A stretch of 9,888 nucleotides of DNA from Candidatus Hydrogenedentota bacterium (GCA_007116095.1 SKJD01000157.1:1-9888); one strand, 5' to 3'. Positions 1 through 7,854 are shown, counted from the stretch's first letter. The notes: generated by a model not told the origin, from the letters alone. Program-made: numbers and translations.

Positions 1-1
1 A

Positions 2-1483
2 AAGCCTTCCCTGGAAGATGCCTTGCCCGATCTCGACCGCGTTCGCCGGGCTCTGGGTCCTGTAGAAGTCAGCCTCGCCACCTTACGCAAGCTGCCGGCC
101 CAGCTGCGCGCCCATGACTTTCAAGCCACCGCAGTGCTGGCAGGAAATTGGCTGTTGGGCCTGGAGCCCCCCGACACCCAGGAACGCTGTCTCGTCGCGG
201 CCTTCGATATCGGCACCACGACCCTGGTCGGCCGTCTGTATGACCTGAGCACCGGACTGGCCGTAGCCAGCGCCTCGCGGATGAACCCCCAGACCAGTTA
301 CGGCGATGATGTGCTCTCGCGGATTCTCTTCGCCTCCCGCGACGACAAGAGCCTGGAAAAAATTCACCGGGAGGTCACCCAGGCCATCAACGGCATGCTA
401 CAGGAAATGTGCACCGAAATCGGGACGACGCCAAAGAGCGTCTACGAGCTCACCCTGGCCGGCAACACCACCATGCAGCACCTGCTCTGCAAGCTGAATT
501 CCGCGGCATTGGGGCAAACCCCTTTCAGCCCCAACAGCAGCGAAGCGCTCCAGGTTGCAGCACATGAAATTGATTTGCACATCCACCCGCAAGGCCGTGT
601 CTTCGTGTTCCCCGTGATTGGCGGCTTTGTCGGCGGCGACACCGTCGCGGGCATCCTGACGACCGCCCTGGACAGCGCCACCAAGCCAACGCTGTTTGTG
701 GATATCGGCACCAATGGCGAGATTGTGGTCATTGCCGAGGGCAAGATGCTTGCCACGTCCTGCGCAGCGGGACCGGCATTCGAGGGCGCGCTGATTACCC
801 ACGGGATGCGTGCGGCGGCAGGGGCCATTGAACGCATTATCCTGGACGACGACTTGCATTATAAAGTCATTGGCAACGCGAAACCCATCGGCCTCTGCGG
901 CTCGGCCTTGCTGGATCTGGTCGCCGAACTGCTCCGCAAGGGGATACTGCTCTCGCAGGGCTTCCTGCTCGGCCCGGACGATGTGCCCGAAGACACGCCC
1001 GAGGCCTTACGGAATCGTTTGATTGAAACGGAACGCGGCCCCGGTTTCATCATCGCCCACAAAGAAGCGACCCAAACCGGCCACAACGTCGTGTTGCATC
1101 AGAAAGACATTCGCGAATTACAGCTTGCCTCGGGCGCCATCCGGGCCGGGATTACCATTATGCTGAAACGGGCGGGCATCGGTGTGGAGGATTTGGACGC
1201 GCTGCTTGTGGGCGGGGGCTTCGGCAATTATGTGCGCTGCGAAAACGCCCAACGAATCGGCCTGCTGCCGCACCGGCTGGATCCGGACAAATTCCGCTTC
1301 CTGGGAAACACATCGCTCAAGGGCGCCCGACTGGCGGCCCTCTCGCAACAACACCGGCAGCAATGTATTGAAATGCCCAAGGAGATCGAACACGTCGACC
1401 TCTCACTCGATCTGGAGTTCCAGGAGATTTTCATGGAAGCCATGTTCTTTCCGGAAGAGGAGGAAGCGTTCAGCGCTGGCTGA
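2..1483 (+). CDS. RACo/DUF4445-family ASKHA ATPase (corrinoid-protein reductive activator), 5' partial
   Basis: The reading frame is open to the left edge, so the true start lies upstream; the TTG at 23 is only the first alternative start codon inside the window. Counting from that TTG, an ASKHA ATPase fold is visible: phosphate-1 loop DIGTTT (62-67), then NPQ..YGDDVLSR (88-100), LAGNTTMQHL (145-154), phosphate-2 DIGTNGE (227-233), SCAAGPAFEG (246-255) and adenosine-type VGGGFGNY (396-403). This order is typical of DUF4445/RACo proteins, which use ATP to drive reduction of Co(II) corrinoid to Co(I) on methyltransferase corrinoid proteins. Family members normally carry an N-terminal 2Fe-2S ferredoxin domain and a linker; these would be upstream. 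The substrate corrinoid protein cannot be named because no methyltransferase gene is visible. The C-terminus ends in an acidic EEEE stretch. The gene converges on the 1514-2464 gene with a 30-bp gap. Confidence 0.88.
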   Translation, partial: KPSLEDALPDLDRVRRALGPVEVSLATLRKLPAQLRAHDFQATAVLAGNWLLGLEPPDTQERCLVAAFDIGTTTLVGRLYDLSTGLAVASASRMNPQTSYGDDVLSRILFASRDDKSLEKIHREVTQAINGMLQEMCTEIGTTPKSVYELTLAGNTTMQHLLCKLNSAALGQTPFSPNSSEALQVAAHEIDLHIHPQGRVFVFPVIGGFVGGDTVAGILTTALDSATKPTLFVDIGTNGEIVVIAEGKMLATSCAAGPAFEGALITHGMRAAAGAIERIILDDDLHYKVIGNAKPIGLCGSALLDLVAELLRKGILLSQGFLLGPDDVPEDTPEALRNRLIETERGPGFIIAHKEATQTGHNVVLHQKDIRELQLASGAIRAGITIMLKRAGIGVEDLDALLVGGGFGNYVRCENAQRIGLLPHRLDPDKFRFLGNTSLKGARLAALSQQHRQQCIEMPKEIEHVDLSLDLEFQEIFMEAMFFPEEEEAFSAG

Positions 1484-1504
1484 GCCGTAATCATCCAAAA
1501 TATT

Positions 1505-1526
1505 GCAGGTAGCTCAGCTCCCCTGC
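1505..1526 (-). terminator. Weak hairpin, possible terminator of the lgt operon
   Basis: GCAGG (1505-1509) pairs with CCTGC (1522-1526), with a small inner AGCT/AGCT repeat. On the minus strand the stem is followed by AATATTTTGG, a poor U tract. It overlaps the stop codon of the minus-strand gene and lies between convergent genes. It could slow polymerase from either side, but it is not a strong terminator. Confidence 0.3.
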
Positions 1527-2464
1527 CATGTCACGGTTTCACTAAAGACAACGCGGTCTCGGGCGCTTCGCACCTGAAGGCGCATACCGATGGCGTCCGG
1601 ATAGCTTTCACGCAGGCTACCCAGTTCCAGTCGCAGCGTCTCCGATAGTTGCGGCAATATCCGGACAGGTCCGGCATATTCGAGGTCCTGACCGTCATGC
1701 TGCCAGGTCTGTTCCGTGGGTGGCAATGTCCGGAAAGGCTCCTGCGAATCGAATCGAAACGCCAGGCTAACCTGGTAGAACTTTAATTCTGAATCCGAAA
1801 CCGGGCTTATTATGCTGTCTGCATCGTGCCAGGGCATTAGCAGGTACACGGGAAACGGCTCGTTGCTGTGGCAATGCAGCAGCAATTGTGGGGCCGCTGT
1901 TGTGCCTTCCATGACCATTTCAAACCGGGTCTGGTCCCGCCAGCGCATGAAATAGAACAGCAAGAGCATGCCGACCAATAGCACCGCCAGCGTTACCAGG
2001 ATGGTGCGCCTGTCTTCGGCATCCAGTCGCTGCCAGAGACTGCCCGAAGCTGGCGTCACCCGGGCTTCCTGTAATGCTTCTGGGTAAGCGTCCAGGGGCA
2101 AATCCACAAAGCCCCCTGCCTCTGAAGCCGATTTCGCCTGCGCCAACTCCCGCAACGCCGTTATTTCCGCCTGCAACTTCGCAATTTTAGCGATCAGGTT
2201 CCGGTTTTGTTCATTGGCCTGCCGCGGTGTCAGCTTGCGCTGTTCCAGCAAGGTGGGCAAGGTCTGCTGTTCCAATGCAGCAGCCTGTTCAAGCCAAGTA
2301 TGACGCGCCAATGCCTGTTCTGCGTTTTCTCGCAACCGCTTCACGGCAATTGCGGCCCGCTTCCGTGCGGCAATCTGCTCAGGACTGTCACCAGCCTGTT
2401 GCTGTAGTTTTTCCTGCCAGGACAGGGCCAGGGCGATATACCGACGTAATGCTGCCAGTTCCAT
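1514..2464 (-). CDS. Unrecognised coiled-coil, single-TM membrane protein
   Basis: I do not recognise the family. The start chosen is ATG 2464 (316 aa), which has AAGGGA at 2474-2479 with a 9-nt spacer; an upstream in-frame GTG at 2539 would add 25 residues but has no Shine-Dalgarno. The protein falls into three parts. Residues ~6-110 are highly helical, rich in Ala, Leu, Glu, Gln and Arg, and coiled-coil-like. A linker of ~45 residues follows. One strong hydrophobic segment (TILVTLAVLLVGMLLLFYF, ~154-172) is flanked by Arg-rich sequence. The C-terminal ~140 residues alternate hydrophobic and polar residues and look beta-rich. There is no signal peptide, so it is probably an inner-membrane protein with one large domain on each side; orientation is unclear because both flanks are basic. 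It is last in the lgt-phosphoesterase block, 91 bp after the phosphoesterase stop, so co-transcription is likely. It is real by length, codon pattern and Shine-Dalgarno; its function is unknown. Confidence 0.75.
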   Translation of the reverse strand: MELAALRRYIALALSWQEKLQQQAGDSPEQIAARKRAAIAVKRLRENAEQALARHTWLEQAAALEQQTLPTLLEQRKLTPRQANEQNRNLIAKIAKLQAEITALRELAQAKSASEAGGFVDLPLDAYPEALQEARVTPASGSLWQRLDAEDRRTILVTLAVLLVGMLLLFYFMRWRDQTRFEMVMEGTTAAPQLLLHCHSNEPFPVYLLMPWHDADSIISPVSDSELKFYQVSLAFRFDSQEPFRTLPPTEQTWQHDGQDLEYAGPVRILPQLSETLRLELGSLRESYPDAIGMRLQVRSARDRVVFSETVTWQGS

Positions 2465-2555
2465 GGCGTGGATTCCCTTAATATGCAGATGCAGGCGCGG
2501 ACAGCGTAGCCCTTGCCGTGCGAACCTGCTCCAACCCACATGCGCAAGCGCGTTG

Positions 2556-3461
2556 CTACCAGGTTAACGGAATGATTGCACTGCGGTCCTGGACCTCGCC
2601 TGAGGTCCATTCTTTTCCGGGAATAAGCGATCTTCGTGCAAACTCAGGATTGCTCAGTCCGCGGGTTTTTATCTCAAGATGCGTATTGTGCACCAGGACT
2701 TCCCGGTATTCCACCGGATATTCGGGCAACGCGCCCGTAACGACTTGCGTGACGTTGGACTGCGTTAAAATGTAATGCATATGCACGTGACCAGAAAAGA
2801 TGGCGCGGACCTGGGGATAGCGACGAAGGATGTGCATCAGCAGCGGGCCGTTGTCAAGCGCGCCGCCATTTTTGAAGCCGGGTCGGTGCAAGCGGGTGGG
2901 AATCGGGAGCACGGGGTAATGCACGGCGATAATGGTGGGCAAATCTGGGTGTCGGGCAAGGTCTTCCACCAACCAATCCAGTTGATGCGACGGCAATTGC
3001 CAACGCACATTTTCCACTGTCTTGTCGAGTTCCGCGGCTACCGCCGCCTCGGATACGGGCGCCAGGGAACCGTCCTCCCATTGCCACCAGGCATCCAACA
3101 CGCAAAAATGCAGGCCCTTGTGGGTAAAGGAGTAAAAAGTATTGGGACGCGGTAAGCGGTGTTGAAAGGCATCGAGAAACCAGGATCGGGACTCGTCCAG
3201 GACAAAATCGTGGTTGCCCCCCATCGGATAATACGGCTTTTCGAGCGACTCCACCAGATTACGGGCCTCATACATGGCGTCCTTTGTCTGCTTGCTGGCG
3301 ATGTCTCCGGTCAGCAGCACAAAGTCCGGTTCGATCACCGCCAGGTCTTGCCGCAAACACGCCATAACATCCGGCATCATGGTGCAGAGAAAGCGGTTAT
3401 TCCACTCGCCATCCATGTCGCTGGCCAAGTGCGGATCCGATATGTGTACAAAACGCCACAA
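2556..3461 (-). CDS. Calcineurin-like metallophosphoesterase, CpdA-like
   Basis: This 301-aa cytoplasmic metallophosphoesterase shows all the metal-binding motifs in order: D9-x-H11 (ISDPHL), GD 52-53 (LLTGDI), GGNHD 81-85, H181 (AVHYPV) and G-H225-V-H227 (SGHVHMH). These bind a dinuclear metal centre that hydrolyses phosphoester bonds. Order and spacing, especially the GHVH motif followed by a short beta C-terminus, resemble class III cyclic nucleotide phosphodiesterases (CpdA/Icc). The substrate cannot be fixed from sequence, so no gene symbol is given. The start is a TTG, since homologues usually begin just before 'RFVHISD'; upstream sequence has only a weak Shine-Dalgarno, and the ATG at 3477 is out of frame. 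It lies 82 bp after lgt on the same strand and is probably co-transcribed with it. A second, differently built phosphoesterase is at 8199-9161. Confidence 0.88.
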   Translation of the reverse strand: MWRFVHISDPHLASDMDGEWNNRFLCTMMPDVMACLRQDLAVIEPDFVLLTGDIASKQTKDAMYEARNLVESLEKPYYPMGGNHDFVLDESRSWFLDAFQHRLPRPNTFYSFTHKGLHFCVLDAWWQWEDGSLAPVSEAAVAAELDKTVENVRWQLPSHQLDWLVEDLARHPDLPTIIAVHYPVLPIPTRLHRPGFKNGGALDNGPLLMHILRRYPQVRAIFSGHVHMHYILTQSNVTQVVTGALPEYPVEYREVLVHNTHLEIKTRGLSNPEFARRSLIPGKEWTSGEVQDRSAIIPLTW

Positions 3462-3543
3462 GGTTCCAATACCCCATTTCCATAAAATTACCTACAGTAT
3501 GCGTTTTATCCCCGTACTGACCTGTTCAGCATGAAAAGTCAGG

Positions 3544-4467
3544 TTACTTGCGCTTGTTACGTTTGGTTCTTTTCCGGCCTTTGGTATGCTTGCTGCCTTT
3601 TTCGTCCTTATGTATCTCTTCATGACGCACAGATTCCAAGACCGGCGTGGACATATTGCCACGTCGCCATAGCCAGGCAAACCAGAGCACGCCAAAGAGC
3701 AACATCAAGAGGCTATATACCTGCTGATCGGTCAGCAGGCCAAAGCCCAGGTCGGTCGGGTTGCCATCACCGCGGAAGTGCTCCACATTCACCCGTTTGA
3801 TGCCGTAAAAGATAAAGTACAATGGCAAGGTGAAGCCCAGGAAAGGATGCCACCAGCGGCGCAAGACGAGCAACAGCCCTGTCATGATGCCCAGCGCCAC
3901 AATGCTGTACAACTGCGTGGGATGGATGGGCAAGGAATGATTGTGGGCAGCGACAAAATCCGGATATTGGTGTGCGTGCATCTGAAAGGGCGGACTGCTC
4001 TCCGGAAATTGAAGGCCCCAGGGCAGGTCATTGCTCGGCCGGCCATAGCAGCACCCGTTAAAAAAACAGCCCATGCGCCCGAAGGCCTGGGCCAGGGGGA
4101 CATAGGGCATGACGATATCGGCCATCTTCCAGAAATCCACACCCCGTCGACGCAGCGCCCAGTAAAGGTAGAGGATAACCGCCGGAATGGCGCCCTGAAA
4201 CACGAGGCCGCCCCGCCATACCGCTATCAGCCCCACCGGATCGGTGAGGGCATAGTCCTGAGAGAACATGATGATATGCAGGAGGCGCGACGCAACGACC
4301 CCAATCAGGAGGGACATGATGGCCAGTTCGCTGACAACCGCCGGATCCACATGCCTTTTGCTGGCATCGCGTTGCATGAGCCACACGCCCATCAGAAAGC
4401 CTACGGCGATCATCAAGCCGTAGCTGTGTAAGCGTATGGCGCCCCACTCGAACAAGACCGGATACAT
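3544..4467 (-). CDS. lgt: Prolipoprotein diacylglyceryl transferase Lgt
   Basis: Lgt transfers the diacylglyceryl group of phosphatidylglycerol to the lipobox cysteine of prolipoproteins at the inner membrane, the first step of lipoprotein maturation. Diagnostic stretches are LHSYGLMIAVGF (13-24), WRGGLVFQGAI (84-94), the Lgt signature GRMGCFFNGCCYG (130-142) and HPTQLYS (182-188). VEHFRGD (228-234) holds the arginine equivalent to the essential C-terminal-region Arg of E. coli Lgt. Several hydrophobic segments are spread along ~17-265, as expected for the multi-spanning fold. The core ends near residue 270. It is followed by a 37-residue hydrophilic tail whose last ~18 residues are almost all Lys/Arg, which is longer and more basic than usual. 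The start is ATG 4467 with a poor Shine-Dalgarno (GTGGGTAGG close to the ATG). It is the first gene of the unit lgt-phosphoesterase-membrane protein, separated from dksA by a terminator. Confidence 0.96.
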   Translation of the reverse strand: MYPVLFEWGAIRLHSYGLMIAVGFLMGVWLMQRDASKRHVDPAVVSELAIMSLLIGVVASRLLHIIMFSQDYALTDPVGLIAVWRGGLVFQGAIPAVILYLYWALRRRGVDFWKMADIVMPYVPLAQAFGRMGCFFNGCCYGRPSNDLPWGLQFPESSPPFQMHAHQYPDFVAAHNHSLPIHPTQLYSIVALGIMTGLLLVLRRWWHPFLGFTLPLYFIFYGIKRVNVEHFRGDGNPTDLGFGLLTDQQVYSLLMLLFGVLWFAWLWRRGNMSTPVLESVRHEEIHKDEKGSKHTKGRKRTKRNKRK

Positions 4468-4536
4468 GGCCTACCCACATTTCTAATGGCACGCTTCCAT
4501 TGCCTGGCCAGCGCCTCGAACCGGCCTACGAGATGG

Positions 4537-4565
4537 ATTACATGCAGTTACTACAATGCATTAAA
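4537..4565 (-). promoter_or_regulatory. Candidate sigma70 promoter for the lgt unit
   Basis: On the minus strand, TGTAAT (4537-4542) matches the -10 consensus at 5 of 6. TTTAAT (4560-4565) is a poor -35 (3 of 6) at 17-bp spacing. It lies between the dksA terminator and lgt, where a promoter is needed, and gives a leader of about 65 nt. Placement supports it; the -35 does not. Confidence 0.35.
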
Positions 4566-4629
4566 GCGTTATTGTCGGTGTATACGCGAAACGACGGTTC
4601 AGGAACACGACACGCCCCAAAAACAAAGC

Positions 4630-4663
4630 AGCACCCCAACGACCCACTGCGTTTTGGGGTGCT
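4630..4663 (-). terminator. Intrinsic terminator downstream of the dksA-like gene
   Basis: A perfect 10-bp inverted repeat, AGCACCCCAA (4630-4639) and TTGGGGTGCT (4654-4663), encloses a 14-nt loop. On the minus strand it is followed by GCTTTGTTTTTGG, a U-rich tract two bases after the stem. It lies 25 bp past the dksA-like stop codon, so it should end that transcript and separate it from lgt. Confidence 0.85.
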
Positions 4664-4687
4664 ATCGTAAATGTACCGTGAACCTGC

Positions 4688-5059
4688 CTAATAAAGCGAA
4701 TTTTCGCGCTCGTATTCTTCCTGGCATTTGATGCAATACCGTGCGGAAGGAAAGGCTTCCAGGCGCTTTTTCGGGATGGTCTCCTGACAGGAATCGCAGG
4801 TGCCGTAACTGCCGTCTTCGATGCGCCGAAGCGCTTCATCGATTTCCTTGATCCAATCACTTTCACCACTGGCAATGTTCAACGCCGTCTGAAGCTCGAA
4901 ATTATCACTGCCGGTTTCCGCATAGCTTGCTATGTCTCCATAATGGTCCCGGCCGGATTCTTCGCGGGTGGTCTGTTCAATATTTTGAATCGTACCAGTG
5001 AGACGATCGCGTTCCGCCAACAACAATTTCTCAAACTTTTTCAGATCGCGCTTATTCAT
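4688..5059 (-). CDS. DksA/TraR-family C4 zinc-finger transcriptional regulator
   Basis: The start is ATG 5059 (123 aa), placed by AGGAGG at 5069-5074 with a 9-nt spacer; the upstream in-frame TTG (5068) directly abuts this Shine-Dalgarno and cannot be used. The C-terminus carries a C4 zinc finger, C88-x2-C91 and C109-x2-C112, with 17 residues between the pairs and the typical RLEA(F)PSARYC spacer. Before it is the IEDGSYGTC run seen in DksA-type proteins. The N-terminal half is a helical hairpin. DksA proteins enter the RNA polymerase secondary channel and, with ppGpp, modulate initiation. At the coiled-coil tip, E. coli DksA has D71-x-x-D74-x-A76; here the aligned stretch reads H39-Y-G-D42-I-A44, keeping the second Asp and the Ala but not the first Asp. 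It is shorter than E. coli DksA (151 aa), so it may be a DksA paralogue rather than DksA itself. It has its own promoter and terminator. Confidence 0.9.
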   Translation of the reverse strand: MNKRDLKKFEKLLLAERDRLTGTIQNIEQTTREESGRDHYGDIASYAETGSDNFELQTALNIASGESDWIKEIDEALRRIEDGSYGTCDSCQETIPKKRLEAFPSARYCIKCQEEYERENSLY

Positions 5060-5068
5060 AAGCACCAA

Positions 5069-5074
5069 CCTCCT
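5069..5074 (-). promoter_or_regulatory. Ribosome binding site that fixes the dksA-like start
   Basis: A perfect AGGAGG on the minus strand lies 9 nt before ATG 5059. It rules out the upstream TTG at 5068, which would begin at the base next to it. Confidence 0.85.
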
Positions 5075-5168
5075 GCATGGGTTACGACCTTGTCCGGCCG
5101 CCTCCGGTGCGTTCGGACCCTTGGGTAAGATGCCAATTGGTCAATTCATTTTTACTCTGCGCTCGCAA

Positions 5169-5196
5169 ATCATAGCTGTCGATGGGTATCTCACAA
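5169..5196 (-). promoter_or_regulatory. Candidate sigma70 promoter of the dksA-like gene
   Basis: On the minus strand, TTGTGA (5191-5196, 4 of 6) and TATGAT (5169-5174, 5 of 6) are 16 bp apart, in the 177-bp gap after tex. The sequence just after the -10 is G+C rich (TTGCGAGCGC), a discriminator type often seen at stringently controlled promoters. The predicted leader is about 100 nt. It contains the 8-bp palindrome CCAATTGG (5133-5140), a possible protein site. Confidence 0.5.
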
Positions 5197-5236
5197 TGCA
5201 ACAACACGACACAAAAGGTTGCATAACAGCAGCTTA

Positions 5237-7720
5237 TTACTTGAACTTGTCCTTCAGCGCCGCTAGCTGATCCGCCAGGGCCGTATTCAGGTTGTTTTTA
5301 TCATTCCGGGCGGCAACCGCTTTTTCCGGGGCCTCGGGACGCGCCTTCGGCTTCGGACGCCCTTTACGGGCAGGAGCACGCCGCTCTGTAATTTTACCCG
5401 ACTCTCCATCCCGGCGTGGGCGACGCTCCGACGAGGACCGGGTGGGCGCACCTTCCTGGAGGCGTCTCTGGGCCGCGGTCTTTGGCGCATCCTGTGCACC
5501 CCCGTCGTTGCCGCCCGCAGCGGGAGATGCGCCACGTTGCGCCCTGGGAGCCCGTGCTGGGGCCGGCTGTAAAGCTTTCATGGACAGGGAAATGCGGGAA
5601 AGTTCGGTATCCACCTGAAGCACCTGGACCTTGATGATGTCCCCCACTCCCACGACTTCACGGGGGTCATGCACAAATTTGTTGGACATCTCGGACAGAT
5701 GGACCAGGCCATCCTGATGCACGCCAATATCCACGAAGGCCCCGAAATCGGTGACATTGGTGACCACGCCTTCAGCGACCATGCCTTCCTTCAGGTCATC
5801 GACCTTGTGAATGCCTTCGAGGTATTTTGGAACCCGGAATTCCTTGCGGGGGTCCCGACCTGGCTTCAGCAATTCTTTGCGGATATCGGAGAGCGTGAAC
5901 TCGCCGATGACTTCGGTCTTGAAATTACTGAAATCCAGTTTCTCCAGGACATCGCGATTCTGTATCAAGTCCGGGGTATCCACCCCGATTTCCTTCGACA
6001 TGTTTTCCACGATCGGATAGGCTTCGGGGTGAATCGCCGTTGCATCCAGGGGGCTGTCTCCACTCCGGATGCGCAGGAAACCGGCGCATTGCTCGAAGGT
6101 TTTTTCTCCGATTCCATCCACTTCCATGAACTGGCCACGGTGCTTAAAGCCGCCGCTTTCATTGCGGAATTTAATAATGTTCTCGGCTACCGCCACGTTG
6201 ATACCGCTGATGTACCGTAACAATTCCGCGGAAGCCGTATTGACGTCGACGCCAACCCGGTTCACACAGTTCTCCACCGTCCGGAACAGTCCCTCTCGCA
6301 GCCTTTTCTGGTTTACATCATGCTGGTATTGCCCCACACCAATCGTGCGCGGCTCCAGTTTAACCAGCTCGGCCAGGGGGTCCTGTAGGCGACGGGCAAT
6401 GGAAATGGCTCCCCGCACCGTCACATCCAGTTCGGGAAACTCTTCCCGGGCGGATTTGGAAGCAGAGTAGATGGAAGCCCCGGCCTCATTCACGATCATC
6501 ATGAAGACATCTTCGTTCTGGTGCTTTTTCAGAATCTCGTCAATGAAACGGGCAATTTCCCGGGAGCCGGTGCCGTTACCAACCGCAATGGACTTCACCC
6601 CGTGGGTTTGCATCAGACGCAGCAAGGTTTCTTCGGCCTTGGCCAGCTCGGCCTCGGACGCGGAAGTGTAGATGGTGTCCGAGTCAACGTAGTTGCCCAT
6701 GTCGTCGATAACGGCCAGCTTGCAACCCGTCCGCAGGCCCGGGTCTACTCCGATGACCGGCAGGCGCCCTGCCGGCGGCGCCAGCAGCAGCTTGTGCGCG
6801 TTTTCACGAAAAACTTCGATGGCCTCTTCTTCGGCCTTGGAACGCACGACATTGAGCACTTCCGTTTCCAGGGTGGGACGGAGCAATCGCCGGTAGGCAT
6901 CCTCACAGACCAGTTTGATTTCCGGCGCAAACAGGCTGTCCGGCGCTTTCAAATGTTTCTGTATGAGTTCGGCGATGAATGCATCATCATCCATAAGGAT
7001 TTCGAGCCGCAACATCCCCATACGCACACCTCGCATCACCGCCAGGAAGCGGTGTGAGGGAATCCTTTTCAGCGGCTCGGCAAAATCATAGTACGCTTCG
7101 AACTTGGTCTTCTGCTCTTCCGTATTCTTCGTGGCCGTGGTCTTGAGCACCCCTTCTTCGTGCAGGCGATTACGCCCTTCGGCGCGAGTGTCCACATCCA
7201 GTGACACCCATTCGGCCATAATGTTCCGGGCCCCTTCCAGGGCCGCCTCGGGCGTCGAAACCTCTTTTTCCGGATTCACAAATGCCTCGGCCAGCGTCAA
7301 TACCGGCGCGCTGTCCGGAGCCTGCGCCCATACCTGCTCGGCCAGGGGTTCCAGTCCCTGCTCCCGGGCCACACTCGCCTTGGTGCGCCTTTGCTTCTTG
7401 AAGGGCAGGTAGAGGTCTTCCAGCGTGGTGTGGTCGATGGCGGCCTGAATACGCTCACGCAATTCTTCGGTCAGTTTGTCCTGCTTGGCGATATTCTCCA
7501 AAATGGCGTCCCGCCGATTGATCAGCGAGGTGAAGTAAACATTCTGTTCTTCAATCGCCTCAAGCTGAACTTCATCCAGGTTGCCTGTCAGGTCCTTCCG
7601 GTACCGGGCAACAAAGGGCACGGTGGCGCCTTTGTCGAACAGGGTTATTGCCGCGGTAACCTGGGTCGGTTTCACGGCAACCTTGGATGCAATCAGATCA
7701 ACAAACTTCTCTTCAATCAT
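5237..7720 (-). CDS. tex: Tex-family RNA-binding protein (YqgF-like, HhH and S1 domains)
   Basis: Tex is a cytoplasmic nucleic-acid-binding protein (E. coli YhgF, 773 aa) linked to transcription and RNA metabolism. In 827-aa numbering: the helical Tex N-terminal region has GATVPFVARYRKD (31-43) and LYLPFK (103-108). The YqgF/RNase H-like domain starts at VIGVDPGLRTG (322-332) and includes VGNGTGSRE (380-388) and NEAGASIYSAS (411-421). A helix-hairpin-helix region has VGVDVNTAS (489-497) and VDGIGEKTFEQCAGFLRI (534-551). The S1 domain, ~644-716, contains DFGAFVDIG. After S1 comes a ~110-residue low-complexity tail rich in Arg, Ala and Pro, ending in a short helix (NTALADQLAALKDKF). The start is ATG 7720, with GGAG at 7727-7730 and a 6-nt spacer; ATG 7732 (four more residues) is the alternative. 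The long antisense frames here are shadows. Confidence 0.95.
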   Translation of the reverse strand: MIEEKFVDLIASKVAVKPTQVTAAITLFDKGATVPFVARYRKDLTGNLDEVQLEAIEEQNVYFTSLINRRDAILENIAKQDKLTEELRERIQAAIDHTTLEDLYLPFKKQRRTKASVAREQGLEPLAEQVWAQAPDSAPVLTLAEAFVNPEKEVSTPEAALEGARNIMAEWVSLDVDTRAEGRNRLHEEGVLKTTATKNTEEQKTKFEAYYDFAEPLKRIPSHRFLAVMRGVRMGMLRLEILMDDDAFIAELIQKHLKAPDSLFAPEIKLVCEDAYRRLLRPTLETEVLNVVRSKAEEEAIEVFRENAHKLLLAPPAGRLPVIGVDPGLRTGCKLAVIDDMGNYVDSDTIYTSASEAELAKAEETLLRLMQTHGVKSIAVGNGTGSREIARFIDEILKKHQNEDVFMMIVNEAGASIYSASKSAREEFPELDVTVRGAISIARRLQDPLAELVKLEPRTIGVGQYQHDVNQKRLREGLFRTVENCVNRVGVDVNTASAELLRYISGINVAVAENIIKFRNESGGFKHRGQFMEVDGIGEKTFEQCAGFLRIRSGDSPLDATAIHPEAYPIVENMSKEIGVDTPDLIQNRDVLEKLDFSNFKTEVIGEFTLSDIRKELLKPGRDPRKEFRVPKYLEGIHKVDDLKEGMVAEGVVTNVTDFGAFVDIGVHQDGLVHLSEMSNKFVHDPREVVGVGDIIKVQVLQVDTELSRISLSMKALQPAPARAPRAQRGASPAAGGNDGGAQDAPKTAAQRRLQEGAPTRSSSERRPRRDGESGKITERRAPARKGRPKPKARPEAPEKAVAARNDKNNLNTALADQLAALKDKFK

Positions 7721-7854
7721 GGTGTACTCCATCTCATTCCACGCTGTACAGACGGCAGCAAGTGTACCAAAATCCTAACGAAGACACAAAGCATAACGAT
7801 TTTGGACCCTTTCAAAGTTTTCAACTCGCCACTCGCGAGAAATTTTAATGGCAG

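Noticed and set aside
398..859. Long minus-strand open frames opposite the RACo gene
   Set aside because: They are shadows of a strongly supported gene on the plus strand; no domains or ribosome sites.
3778..4431. 217-codon plus-strand frame opposite lgt
   Set aside because: The opposite strand encodes Lgt with clear signature motifs; this frame is rich in His, Gln and Arg as expected of an antisense frame.
4486..4731. 81-codon plus-strand frame across the dksA-lgt gap
   Set aside because: No Shine-Dalgarno or recognisable domain, and it runs through the dksA terminator.
5669..6220. 183-codon plus-strand frame inside tex
   Set aside because: It is antisense to conserved Tex coding sequence, a common product of GC-rich codon bias; its composition fits a shadow.
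7744..7751. CTGTACAG as a LexA box
   Set aside because: Only an 8-bp palindrome; the usual LexA spacing of the E. coli-type box is absent.
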